This document shows, piece after piece, positions 9,054 through 17,574 of a stretch of DNA of 64,000 bases (the stretch's first letter is position 1; each line of letters starts with the position of its first letter). A program made the translations under genes and the position numbers. The notes beneath the pieces are model-generated. The model was given only the letters and a program-made list of their open reading frames with translations. It did not search any database and was not told the origin of the DNA. The stretch is from Novispirillum itersonii (GTDB taxonomy: Bacteria > Pseudomonadota > Alphaproteobacteria > Rhodospirillales > Rhodospirillaceae): NCBI RefSeq assembly GCF_014205675.1, contig NZ_JACIIX010000001.1, positions 643,108-707,107 of the forward strand, read 5' to 3'.

Positions 9054-9077
9054 CAAGCCAAAAAGAACTGTCGGGGA

Positions 9078-9923
9078 TTACAGCGCGTCCTGCTCGGCCA
9101 AAGCCCGCTGCATCGCCCGCTTCCGCTGCTGTTCCTGCCGGTGCATGATGTAACCGGCCATCACAATTGCCAGAGTCGCGAGGCCGACAACGATGGTCGC
9201 CAGCGCGTTGATCTTCGGCGTCACCCCCAGACGGACACTGGAGAACACCACCATCGGCAGGGTGGAGGACGACGGACCGGCGGCAAAGCTGGTGGTCACC
9301 AGATCGTCCAGCGACAGAGTGAACGCCAGCAGCCAGCCGGACACCAGCGCCGGAGCGATGATCGGCAGGGTAATCAGGAAGAACACCTTCAGCGGCCGCG
9401 CCCCCAGATCCATCGCCGCTTCCTCCACGCTGTCATCCATCTGTGACAGGCGCGACTGGATGACGATGGTCACATAGGCCATGGCAAAGGTGGTGTGGGC
9501 GATGGTGATGGTGGTGATGCCCCGCCCGTCCGGCCAGCCGGTCAGTTCTTCCAGCACCACAAACATCAGCAGGATCGCCAGACCGGTGATCACTTCCGGC
9601 ATCACCATCGGCGCGGTGATCATCCCGGAAAACAGGGTCCGGCCCTTAAAGCGGCCAAAGCGGGCCATGATCAGCCCGGCCATGGTGCCCAGCAGAGTCG
9701 CCAGCGTTGCCGACATCGCCGCAATCAGCAGGCTGATTTTGGCGGCACCCAGCAGCTGTTCATCCTGAAACAGCTCGCCATACCACTTGAAGGAAAAGCC
9801 ACCCCAGACCGTCACCAGTTTCGATTCATTGAACGAAAAGACGATCAGCAGCAGGATCGGCACATAGAGGAAGGCAAAGCCGAACGCCAGCGCGGAGATC
9901 AGAAACGGAGAGCGGTTGGTCAT
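9078..9923 (-). CDS. potI: Polyamine ABC transporter permease (PotI/PotC type)
   Basis: 281-residue inner-membrane permease with a hydrophobic N-terminus (FLISALAFGFAFLYVPILLL) and about six membrane segments. The cytoplasmic EAA loop reads EEAAMDLGARPLKVFFLITL, which docks on the ATPase. Last gene of the operon; its start overlaps the end of the preceding permease gene at 9923. The short basic C-terminus (MHRQEQQRKRAMQ) is cytoplasmic. Substrate class is inferred from the operon order potF-G-H-I, typical of putrescine/spermidine importers. Confidence 0.92.
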   Translation of the reverse strand: MTNRSPFLISALAFGFAFLYVPILLLIVFSFNESKLVTVWGGFSFKWYGELFQDEQLLGAAKISLLIAAMSATLATLLGTMAGLIMARFGRFKGRTLFSGMITAPMVMPEVITGLAILLMFVVLEELTGWPDGRGITTITIAHTTFAMAYVTIVIQSRLSQMDDSVEEAAMDLGARPLKVFFLITLPIIAPALVSGWLLAFTLSLDDLVTTSFAAGPSSSTLPMVVFSSVRLGVTPKINALATIVVGLATLAIVMAGYIMHRQEQQRKRAMQRALAEQDAL

Positions 9924-10903
9924 CAGCCCTGCTCCTTCGCTTTGGCTTCCTGCCGGGCCTGATAGCCTTGGAACAGCATGATCGGCACCACCAGAAACAC
10001 CAGCATCGCCACCGCCACCGCCGATGCGGCGGGCCAGTCACGGTTGTTGAAGAACTCCGCCCACAGCACCTTGCCGATCATCAGGGTATCGGCCCCACCG
10101 AGCAGATCGGGGATCACGAATTCCCCCACCGCCGGAATGAACACCAGCATACACCCGGCGACAATGCCGGGGACGGAGAGGGGCAGGGTCACCTTCAGGA
10201 AGGCCTTCCACGGGCGGCAGCCCAGATCCATCGCCGCTTCCAGCAGCGACATGTCCATCTTTTCCAGCGTCGAATACAGCGGCAGGATCATGAACGGCAG
10301 ATACGCATAGACAATGCCGATATAGACCGCGATCTCGGTATTCAGGATCTCCAGCGGCTCGTTGATCACCCCGATCCACATCAGGAAATTGTTCAGCAGG
10401 CCGTTGTTCTTCAGGATGCCGATCCACGCATAGACGCGGATCAGAAAACTGGTCCAGAACGGCAGCACCACCGCCAGCAGCAGCAGATTACGGATGCTTT
10501 TGTCCGCCCGAGCGATGCCGTAGGCCATCGGATAGCCGAGCAGCAGCGCGAACAGGGTGGAGACAAAAGCAATCTTCAACGAGTTAAAATAGGCCGCCAC
10601 ATACAGCTCGTCCCCGAACAGATAGAAGTACGAGGCAAACGACATGCGGACCTGAAGGTACTGGTCATCCACCCACTCCACCAGCGGGGTGTAGGGCGGA
10701 ACCCCGACCTGAAACTCGGCAAAGCTGATCTTCATCACGATCAGGAACGGCGCGAGGAAAAACAGCAGAAGCCAGAAATAGGGGATGGCAATCACCAGCC
10801 CCCGGCCCCCGACGCCGAGGCGGCGGGTGGCCGCTCCGGCGCTGTTGGGATGGCGACGCTCCTTCGGGGCACCGCCGCCCCCGCCGAGCATCGGCGCGCT
10901 CAT
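9923..10903 (-). CDS. potH: Polyamine ABC transporter permease (PotH/PotB type)
   Basis: 326-residue permease partner. N-terminal cytoplasmic stretch with a glycine run, then about six membrane segments starting with IPYFWLLLFFLAPFLIVM, and the EAA loop LLEAAMDLGCRPWKAFLKV. The ATG at 10903 overlaps the ATPase gene stop (ATGA on the minus strand); an upstream GTG at 10936 is in frame but lies inside that gene. With PotI it should form the heterodimeric channel for polyamine entry. Confidence 0.92.
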   Translation of the reverse strand: MSAPMLGGGGGAPKERRHPNSAGAATRRLGVGGRGLVIAIPYFWLLLFFLAPFLIVMKISFAEFQVGVPPYTPLVEWVDDQYLQVRMSFASYFYLFGDELYVAAYFNSLKIAFVSTLFALLLGYPMAYGIARADKSIRNLLLLAVVLPFWTSFLIRVYAWIGILKNNGLLNNFLMWIGVINEPLEILNTEIAVYIGIVYAYLPFMILPLYSTLEKMDMSLLEAAMDLGCRPWKAFLKVTLPLSVPGIVAGCMLVFIPAVGEFVIPDLLGGADTLMIGKVLWAEFFNNRDWPAASAVAVAMLVFLVVPIMLFQGYQARQEAKAKEQG

Positions 10904-12060
10904 GATGTCACCACCACGACGTTGGAGTGTTCCCACGACACATGGACCCGGTCATGCCAGGTCAGTTCCGGTTCCGACGAACGGGTCTGGTTCTGAAGGT
11001 CAACCCGGACCAGACGCCCGCTGTCGAGGCGGACCAGATAGGTGCTTTCCCCGCCGAGATAAACGATATCCTCCACCACCCCGGTGGCGGTGTTGTAGGT
11101 GGCGTCCGCCGGCGGTTCCTTCGACAGGGCGATCTTTTCCGGCCGCACCGCCGCATAGACGGTTGCCCCCTCGCGGGAGCTGATGCCGTGACCGACATAG
11201 ATCGGCACGCTGAGATCCGGGCAGCCGATGACCACATGCCCCGGCTCGTCTTCCAGCAGCGGGCCTTCGAAGATATTCACCGACCCGAAGAACTCCGCCA
11301 CGAAGCGGGTGTTCGGGTATTCGTACATCGCGTGCGGAGTATCAACCTGAAGGATCCGGCCCTGATTCATGATGGCGACGCGGGTCGACATCGTCATCGC
11401 CTCCTCCTGATCATGGGTCACGACCACAAAGGTGATGCCAAGGTTTTCCTGAATGTTGACCAGCTCCAGCTGGGTGCGTTCCCGCAGCTTCTTGTCCAGC
11501 GCCCCCAGCGGTTCGTCCAGCAGCAGCACCTTTGGCCGCTTGGCCAGTGCCCGGGCCAGTGCCACGCGCTGCCGCTGCCCGCCGGACAGTTCATGCGGCT
11601 TGCGGCGGCCCAGATGGCCCAGTTCGACCAGATCCAGCATCTCCGCCACCCGCTGGCGGACCTGATCGCGCGGCAGGCCGTCCTGCTTCAGGCCAAACGC
11701 CACATTCTGCTCCACCGTCATATGCGGGAACAGGGCGTAGGACTGGAACATCATGTTGACCGGCCGCTCGTAAGGCGGCACCCGGGTCATATCCTGACCG
11801 TCGATCAGGATCCGGCCCGAGGTCGGCGTCTCGAATCCCGCCAGCATGCGCAGCAGCGTGGTCTTGCCACAGCCCGACCCGCCCAGCAGGGAGAACAGCT
11901 CCCCCTGATAGATGGTCAGGGACACATTGTTGACGGCGACAAAATCGCCAAACGACTTGGTGACGCCTTCAATCTGGATCAAGGGCTTGAGCAGATCGGA
12001 GGCTTCGCCTTTCTCGGTCCGGGCGACCTGATCCTGAAGGCTGCGGGCTTGCTGAGACAT
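10900..12060 (-). CDS. potG: Polyamine ABC transporter ATP-binding protein
   Basis: 386-residue ATPase. Walker A GGSGCGKTTLLRM, the ABC signature LSGGQRQRVALARAL, Walker B LLLDEPLGALD and the switch histidine (VVVTHDQEEA) are intact. The C-terminal third, with VYAAVRPEKIALSKEPP, is the TOBE regulatory domain of the PotA/PotG class. It energises polyamine uptake with the two permeases. It is separated from the upstream binding-protein gene by 107 bases containing a hairpin, so its expression is probably lower than that of the binding protein. Confidence 0.94.
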   Translation of the reverse strand: MSQQARSLQDQVARTEKGEASDLLKPLIQIEGVTKSFGDFVAVNNVSLTIYQGELFSLLGGSGCGKTTLLRMLAGFETPTSGRILIDGQDMTRVPPYERPVNMMFQSYALFPHMTVEQNVAFGLKQDGLPRDQVRQRVAEMLDLVELGHLGRRKPHELSGGQRQRVALARALAKRPKVLLLDEPLGALDKKLRERTQLELVNIQENLGITFVVVTHDQEEAMTMSTRVAIMNQGRILQVDTPHAMYEYPNTRFVAEFFGSVNIFEGPLLEDEPGHVVIGCPDLSVPIYVGHGISSREGATVYAAVRPEKIALSKEPPADATYNTATGVVEDIVYLGGESTYLVRLDSGRLVRVDLQNQTRSSEPELTWHDRVHVSWEHSNVVVVTS

Positions 12061-12118
12061 GCCGGGACAGACCCTTTAAAAATGCGGGGGACGGGGATGA
12101 GTATACACAAAACCGCAA

Positions 12119-12146
12119 CCGCCCGGACCTGTTCAGGACCGGGCGG
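12119..12146 (-). terminator. Intercistronic hairpin between potF and potG
   Basis: Arms CCGCCCGG (12119-12126) and CCGGGCGG (12139-12146) with an inner CCT/AGG pair and a GTTC loop. On the minus strand it is followed closely by a short T-run, so it can act as a partial terminator or 3' end stabiliser for the abundant potF message. Confidence 0.6.
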
Positions 12147-12167
12147 CTGGATCAGGGACCGGGGATG

Positions 12168-13268
12168 TTACTTCCCGGTTTTGATCTTGTTCCAGATGCG
12201 GGTACGCAGGCGCTCCGCCTTCTGGTCCGGGGTCTTCTTGACGAACAGGTTGTTCAGCACCGCCTCGGTCGGGTAGACCGCCGGGTTGCCGGAGATGGAT
12301 TTATCCACCAGATCCGTCGCCTTGGCGTTGGCGTTGGCGTAGAACACCTTGTTGGAGATCCCGGCGGTGATTTCCGGCTTCAGCACATGGTTGATGAACA
12401 GCATGGCGTTTTCCGGATGCGGGGCATCCTTCAGCACCGCCATGAAGTCGAACCACATTTCAGCCCCTTCCTTGGGGATGTTGTATTCGACCTTCACGCC
12501 GTTCTTGGCTTCTTCGGCGCGGGAGGCGGCGATGAACATGTCACCGGAATAGCCCATGGCCACGCAGATATCGCCGTTGGCCAGCGCGTTGATGGATTCA
12601 GAGGAATGGAACTTGGTGATGTACGGACGCACCGCCATCAGCAGCTTTTCCACCTTTTCCAGATCCTTCGGATCGTTGGAATTCGGGTCCAGCCCCAGAT
12701 ACTTCAGGGCCGCCGGGAACACTTCCGACGGGCTGTCCATCAGGTAAAGCCCGCACTTGGAGACCTTCTGCGCCCACTTCGGGTCAAACAGCAGGGCCCA
12801 GGAGTCAACCGGGGCATCCTTACCGGCGGCGGCGGCCACCTTCTCCGGGTTGTGGGCGATGCCGTCGGTGCCCCACATGTAAACGATGCCGTGCTTGTTG
12901 TCGGCATCGAAGGCGGCGGCGCTCTTCATCAGCTTCGGGTCAAGATTGGCCAGATTGGCGATCTTGGCCTTGTCGAGCGGGCGGAACACCCCGGCCTGAA
13001 CCTGACGCTGGAAGAAGGCCCCGGTCGGCACCGCAAGGTCGTATCCCGACTTGCCCGCCAGCAGCTTGGCCTCCAGCATTTCGTTGGAGTCATAGACGTC
13101 AACGGTGACCTTGATGCCGGTTTCCTGCTCGAACCTGGCAATGGTGTCTTCACCAAGGTAGTCCGACCAGATGTACAGGTTCAGCTTCTTCTCTTCGGCG
13201 GCCTGCACCCCGACAGAAGCGAACATAACGGCGGCAAGGCCGAACAGAAACGCGCTGGACTTACGCAT
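12168..13268 (-). CDS. potF: Periplasmic putrescine/polyamine-binding protein
   Basis: 366 residues. Signal peptide MRKSSAFLFGLAAVMFASVG with cleavage near VQA-AEEKK. The mature protein starts KLNLYIWSDYLGEDTIARFE, the usual opening of PotD/PotF-type solute-binding proteins, and contains EMLEAKLLAGKSGYDLAVPT. It captures polyamine in the periplasm and delivers it to PotH-PotI. I placed the start at ATG 13268 because the signal peptide begins there; the frame is open upstream but that part is unlike any signal sequence. Divergent from a PuuB-like oxidoreductase, which supports putrescine. Confidence 0.92.
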   Translation of the reverse strand: MRKSSAFLFGLAAVMFASVGVQAAEEKKLNLYIWSDYLGEDTIARFEQETGIKVTVDVYDSNEMLEAKLLAGKSGYDLAVPTGAFFQRQVQAGVFRPLDKAKIANLANLDPKLMKSAAAFDADNKHGIVYMWGTDGIAHNPEKVAAAAGKDAPVDSWALLFDPKWAQKVSKCGLYLMDSPSEVFPAALKYLGLDPNSNDPKDLEKVEKLLMAVRPYITKFHSSESINALANGDICVAMGYSGDMFIAASRAEEAKNGVKVEYNIPKEGAEMWFDFMAVLKDAPHPENAMLFINHVLKPEITAGISNKVFYANANAKATDLVDKSISGNPAVYPTEAVLNNLFVKKTPDQKAERLRTRIWNKIKTGK

Positions 13269-13460
13269 GTGGGGCCCCTTCTTGTGTTCCGGGCAGTTGT
13301 AGGCTGTGCGCGGGAGACAACCCCCGGCAGGCGCCATGACGGCGCGCTGACCGCAGGCCGAAAGCGCTGTATTCAGACTGTCGCAACCTTTGCAGCGTCG
13401 CGCAAGTTGATATTGCACAGCAACTGGTTCAGGGTTTTACCCATCGTTTCCGTCCACATC
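13269..13460. promoter_or_regulatory. Divergent promoter region potF / oxidoreductase
   Basis: 192 bases between two divergent starts. It must hold both promoters, but I could not recognise clear -35/-10 pairs or a sigma-54 promoter. Shared control of polyamine import and oxidation is an inference from the arrangement. Confidence 0.4.
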
Positions 13461-14741
13461 ATGGGTGTCATGCATCCCCAGACAACCTCCTGGTATTCCG
13501 CCACCGCGACCCCCGCCCCGGACCTGCCGCCGTTGCAGGGGGACCATACGACCGACGTCTGTATCATCGGCGGCGGTCTGACCGGCTGTTCCGCCGCCCT
13601 GCATCTGGCCGAACGCGGTTACCGCGTCATCCTGCTGGAGGCGGAACGGATCGCCTTCGGGGCCTCCGGCCGTTCCGGCGGGCAGATGATCGCCGGGTTT
13701 AACCGGGATACCGGGGCCATTGCCCGCCTGACCGGGCCGGAGGATGCCCGGCGGCTGTGGGACCTGTGCGAGGACGCGCTGGACCTGACCCGCAGCCTGA
13801 TCCGCACCCACGCCATCCCCTGCGATTTCCGCGATGGCACGGTGTTCGTCGGTGAAAAACCCCGTCACCACGCCGATATCGAGGCCACATACGCGGAATG
13901 GACCCGTCTCGGCCGCCGCGATCTGGCGGTGTGGGACCGGGACGAGACCCAGCGGCAGGTGGCCAGCCCCCGCTATACCAGCGGTCTTTATGATCCGCAC
14001 GGCGGGCATCTGCACCCGCTGAACTACACCCTTGGCCTTGCCGCCGCCGCCCGCGCCGCCGGGGCGCAGATGTATGAACACTCCCCGATGCTACGCTGGC
14101 AGGAAGGAGATCCCGCCCGGGTGGAAACCCCGCAGGGCAGCGTGCGGGCCCGCTTCGTTATTCTGGCAGGCAATGCCTATCTGTGGGCGACGGAGCGCCG
14201 TCTGGGCCGCCGGATCATGCCGGTCGGCACCTATATCGCCGCTACCGAGCCGTTGGGCGAGGAGCGTGCCAGCACCCTGATCCGCTCCGGCGCAGCGGTC
14301 TGCGACATGAATTTTGTCCTGAACTATTTCCGTCTGTCCTCTGACCATCGCCTGCTGTTCGGCGGGCGGGTCAGTTATTCCCGCCTTGATCCGGCCGATG
14401 TCGGGGCGGCGATCCGCCGCACCATGCTGCGCATTCTGCCGCAGTTGGCCGATACCCGGATGGACTATGCCTGGGGCGGCCATGTTGCCATCACCGTCAA
14501 CCGCCTGCCGCATTTCGGGCGGCTGGCCCCCAATGTGCTGTTTGCTCAGGGCTATTCCGGCCACGGCATCGCCCTGACCGGGTTGGCCGGGCGGCTGATG
14601 GCCGAAGCCGTGGCCGGACAGGCCGAACGGTTTGATGTGTTCAGCCGCATTCCGCACCTGCCGTTCCCCGGCGGCACCGCTCTGCGCACCCCGCTGCTGG
14701 TGCTGGCGATGGCATGGCACCGCCTGCGCGACCTTCTGTAG
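13461..14741 (+). CDS. FAD-dependent amine oxidoreductase (PuuB/OrdL-like)
   Basis: 426 residues of the DAO/glycine-oxidase fold. The dinucleotide-binding motif is IIGGGLTGCSAALHLAERG (about residues 34-52), followed by LLEAERIAFGASGRSGGQM, where the GASGRSGG stretch contacts FAD in this subfamily. The end holds GYSGHGIALTGLAGRLMAEA. It resembles gamma-glutamylputrescine oxidoreductase. Divergence from potF supports a role in putrescine breakdown, but no gamma-glutamylputrescine synthetase is in the window, so substrate remains open. Start may be ATG 13461 or 13470; a second homologue lies at 53797. Confidence 0.88.
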   Translation: MGVMHPQTTSWYSATATPAPDLPPLQGDHTTDVCIIGGGLTGCSAALHLAERGYRVILLEAERIAFGASGRSGGQMIAGFNRDTGAIARLTGPEDARRLWDLCEDALDLTRSLIRTHAIPCDFRDGTVFVGEKPRHHADIEATYAEWTRLGRRDLAVWDRDETQRQVASPRYTSGLYDPHGGHLHPLNYTLGLAAAARAAGAQMYEHSPMLRWQEGDPARVETPQGSVRARFVILAGNAYLWATERRLGRRIMPVGTYIAATEPLGEERASTLIRSGAAVCDMNFVLNYFRLSSDHRLLFGGRVSYSRLDPADVGAAIRRTMLRILPQLADTRMDYAWGGHVAITVNRLPHFGRLAPNVLFAQGYSGHGIALTGLAGRLMAEAVAGQAERFDVFSRIPHLPFPGGTALRTPLLVLAMAWHRLRDLL

Positions 14742-14966
14742 ATGTGCCCCATAAACCCGGCCAACAAGCCCATCTGTAGGGTTCCGCTCTGGCGGTGATC
14801 GCAAATCAGCTTTTGGCAACCCCTGCCGCTGCGGGTACTCTATCGCCGATGCCCTGCCCGGCAGGCCGCAGCGGGGTTGCGGGATGACGTAAGGGAAGCT
14901 ATGGAATCGCCAGAACCGGCCGGTCAGGACCGGCAGACGATCCGGCAAGCAGGAAACTGAGAACTG

Positions 14967-15488
14967 ATGAGTGATCTCAAGGCAGGCGTGAACCAGCTGT
15001 TTCTCCGCGAGGAGGAACTGCGCAAGGCGATGGAACTGCTGTTCTTCGCCTACCGCGACTTTACCGCCGAAGCCGATGTGGTGCTCTCCGACCTCGGGCT
15101 GGGCCGGGCCCACCACCGGGTGATCTATTTTGTCGGCCGCCACAAGGATATCAGCGTCTCTGATCTGCTGCGGATCCTGCGGATCACCAAGCAGAGCCTG
15201 TCCCGGGTGCTGAGTGAACTGGTGCGCGAAGGCTATATCCTTCAGAAGCCCGGCCAGCAGGACCGCCGCCAGCGCCTGCTGGACCTGACCGACAAAGGGG
15301 TGGATCTGGAACGCCAGTTATCCGAACGCCAGCGCCAGCTGGTGGCCCGCGCCTTCCGCGAAGCCGGGGGCGAGGCCGTCGACGGCTTCCGCAAGGTGAT
15401 GATCGGCATGATCGACGAGCCGGACCGCGAACGCTTCCTGCCCGCCCCCGGGACTCCGGCGGCCCTGCTGCGCCGGGCCCGCCCATGA
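14967..15488 (+). CDS. MarR-family regulator (PetP-like)
   Basis: 173 residues with a MarR winged helix-turn-helix: recognition region DLLRILRITKQSLSRVLSEL and the wing QKPGQQDRRQRLLDLTDKG. The gene order MarR - OmpR-type response regulator is that of petP-petR of Rhodobacter and relatives, where the pair affects cytochrome bc1/respiratory genes; that role is transferred by analogy only. The stop overlaps the next start (ATGA), so the three regulatory genes are translated as a unit. Ligand unknown. Confidence 0.88.
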   Translation: MSDLKAGVNQLFLREEELRKAMELLFFAYRDFTAEADVVLSDLGLGRAHHRVIYFVGRHKDISVSDLLRILRITKQSLSRVLSELVREGYILQKPGQQDRRQRLLDLTDKGVDLERQLSERQRQLVARAFREAGGEAVDGFRKVMIGMIDEPDRERFLPAPGTPAALLRRARP

Positions 15489-16192
15489 GCCCGGTCACCG
15501 ACATCAACGGTGACGGTGCCCACCTGCTGGTGGTGGATGATGACACCCGCCTGCGTGACCTGCTGCGGCGGTTCCTGTCGGAGCGGGGCTATGTGGTCAC
15601 CGCCGTCCCCGATGCCGCCGAAGCCCGCGCCCATCTGGCGGTGATGGACTTTGACCTGCTGGTGGTCGATGTGATGATGCCCGGCGAGGATGGGTTTTCC
15701 CTGACCCGTGGCATCCGCGAAACCTCGGACGTGCCGGTGCTGATGCTGACCGCCCGCGATGAGGCGGATGACCGTATCACCGGCCTCTCCGGCGGGGCCG
15801 ATGATTATCTGACCAAGCCGTTTGACCCACGGGAACTGCTGCTGCGCATCAACGCCATCCTGCGGCGACGGCCACGCCCGGTGGTGGAGGATGCCCCGCG
15901 TCAGGTCCGTTTCGGGGAGTTCCTGTTCGATCTGGAGCGGCAGGAACTGACCTGCAACGATGACCCGGTCTACCTGACCACCGCCGAGCAGGACCTGTTG
16001 CAGGCTCTGGCCCGTCAGGCCGGGGAGGCGGTCAGCCGCGATACGCTGGCCGAGGTGCTGGGGATTGATGGCGGGGCGCGGGCCATTGACGTGCAGATGA
16101 CCCGCCTGCGCAAGAAAATCGAGGCCGACCCCCGCCAGCCCCGCTATCTGCTGACCGTCCGGGGCACCGGCTACACCCTGCGTCCGGGCTGA
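15485..16192 (+). CDS. OmpR-type response regulator (PetR-like)
   Basis: 235 residues. Receiver domain with the acidic pair in VVDDDTRLRD, phospho-acceptor D62 in LLVVDVMMPGEDG and the conserved lysine in DYLTKPFDPRE. The C-terminal winged helix ends VDVQMTRLRKKIEADPRQPR and the TVRGTGYTL signature, standard for OmpR/PhoB DNA-binding domains. Overlaps the MarR gene and is followed after 4 bases by its likely cognate kinase. Confidence 0.93.
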   Translation: MSPVTDINGDGAHLLVVDDDTRLRDLLRRFLSERGYVVTAVPDAAEARAHLAVMDFDLLVVDVMMPGEDGFSLTRGIRETSDVPVLMLTARDEADDRITGLSGGADDYLTKPFDPRELLLRINAILRRRPRPVVEDAPRQVRFGEFLFDLERQELTCNDDPVYLTTAEQDLLQALARQAGEAVSRDTLAEVLGIDGGARAIDVQMTRLRKKIEADPRQPRYLLTVRGTGYTLRPG

Positions 16193-16196
16193 CCGC

Positions 16197-17561
16197 ATGG
16201 CCCGGCTCAACCGCCTGCACCTGCGCCTGTTCGGCACCCCGCTTCCGGTGCGGAAACTGGCGCCGCGCGGCCTGCTCGGGCGGTCCCTGTTGATTCTGGT
16301 CACGCCGATGGTGCTGTTGCAGGTGGTCACGGCGATCATCTTTTACGACCGCCACTGGGACACCGTGGCCCGGCGGCTGGCCGAAGGAATCGTTGGCGAT
16401 ATCGCCACGGTGATGGACCTGATGACGCGGTTCCCCTCCTCCGCCGATCAGGACTGGATCTTCACGCTGGCCCGGAACCAGATGGGCCTGACCGTCACCT
16501 TTCAGGACGGGGCGATTCTGGCCAACCAGCAGTATGACCAGCCCGATTACGACATGCTGTCGGTGCTGGAACAGCTGCTACAGGACCGGGTCGAACGGCC
16601 GGTGGTGATCGACGGCAGCCTGTTTGACCGCACCATTCAGGTGAAGGTGCAGCTGTCCACCGCCGTGCTGATCATCGAGACCCCGACCAAACGGCTGTAC
16701 AGCTCCACCACCTATATTTTCGTGCTGTGGATGGTCGGCACCTCGCTGGTGCTGATCGGCATCGCCACCCTGTTCCTGACCAATCAGGTCCGCTCCATCC
16801 GCCGTCTGGCCGACAGTGCCGAACGCTTCGGCAAAGGGCAGGATGTGCCGTCGATCAAGGAAGAGGGCGCACGCGAGGTGCGGCAGGCCGCCCATGCCTT
16901 CAACGTGATGCGCGAACGCATCCAGCGCCAGATCGCCCAGCGGACGGAAATGCTGGCCGGGGTCTCCCACGACCTGCGCACCCCGCTGACCCGGATGAAA
17001 CTCCAGCTGGCGATGATGCCCGACTCCCCTGATGCCGCCGACCTACAGGAAGACGTGGCAGAGATGGAGCGGATGGTTGAAGGCTATCTTGCTTTTGCCC
17101 GGGGAGAAGGGACCGAGACCGTCGTGGAAACCGACCTGACGGATCTGGTCGATCAGCTGGCCGGACGGTTCCGCCGCACCCACCCGTCCTTGCAGGTCCG
17201 GGGGCTGAACATTCCCCCGCTGCTCCTGCCGCTGCGGCCGACCGCCATCGAGCGCGGCCTGTCCAACCTGCTCAGCAATGCCGCCCGCCATGGCAAAACC
17301 GTGCGGCTCAGCCTGCGCCGCCGCACCAACTGGGTGGATCTCGTGGTCGAGGATGACGGGCCGGGGATTCCGGCCAACCGCCGGGAAGACGTGTTCCGCG
17401 CCTTCTGGCGGGCGGAAGCCTCCCGCAATACCCAGACCGGCGGCATCGGCCTTGGCCTGACCATCGCCCGCGATGTCGCCCGGGTCCACGGTGGCGACAT
17501 CCTGCTGGGCGACAGCAAGGCCCTCGGCGGGCTGGAAGCAACGCTGCGCCTGCCGCTGTAA
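16197..17561 (+). CDS. EnvZ-like membrane sensor histidine kinase
   Basis: 454 residues. Membrane segments at about 28-50 and 173-194 bracket a periplasmic sensor of about 120 residues. A HAMP linker follows, then the dimerisation box with H258 in AGVSHDLRTPLTRMK, and the ATPase boxes N (NLLSNAARHG), G1 (VEDDGPGIP) and G2 (TGGIGLGLTI). Should phosphorylate the response regulator encoded 4 bases upstream. The signal is unknown; the sensor domain has no motif I recognise. Confidence 0.93.
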   Translation: MARLNRLHLRLFGTPLPVRKLAPRGLLGRSLLILVTPMVLLQVVTAIIFYDRHWDTVARRLAEGIVGDIATVMDLMTRFPSSADQDWIFTLARNQMGLTVTFQDGAILANQQYDQPDYDMLSVLEQLLQDRVERPVVIDGSLFDRTIQVKVQLSTAVLIIETPTKRLYSSTTYIFVLWMVGTSLVLIGIATLFLTNQVRSIRRLADSAERFGKGQDVPSIKEEGAREVRQAAHAFNVMRERIQRQIAQRTEMLAGVSHDLRTPLTRMKLQLAMMPDSPDAADLQEDVAEMERMVEGYLAFARGEGTETVVETDLTDLVDQLAGRFRRTHPSLQVRGLNIPPLLLPLRPTAIERGLSNLLSNAARHGKTVRLSLRRRTNWVDLVVEDDGPGIPANRREDVFRAFWRAEASRNTQTGGIGLGLTIARDVARVHGGDILLGDSKALGGLEATLRLPL

Positions 17562-17574
17562 GCGGGGCGTTTCC

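Larger units (their letters stand above)
8750..9077. other. Intergenic region upstream of ilvE
   Basis: 328 bases without a convincing gene. It is clearly more AT-rich than its surroundings between about 8885 and 8975. It holds the ilvE promoter candidate (8922-8950), a small palindrome ACATAA-AA-TTATGT at 8895-8908, and the pot operon terminator at 9019-9053. Confidence 0.6.

Noticed and set aside
12165..13460. N-terminal extension of the oxidoreductase frame across the potF gene
   Set aside because: The region is antisense to potF, which has a clear signal peptide; the oxidoreductase family starts at 13461.
13269..13460. Sigma-54 promoter in the potF/oxidoreductase divergent region
   Set aside because: No GG-N10-GC arrangement with TTGC at the right spacing was found.
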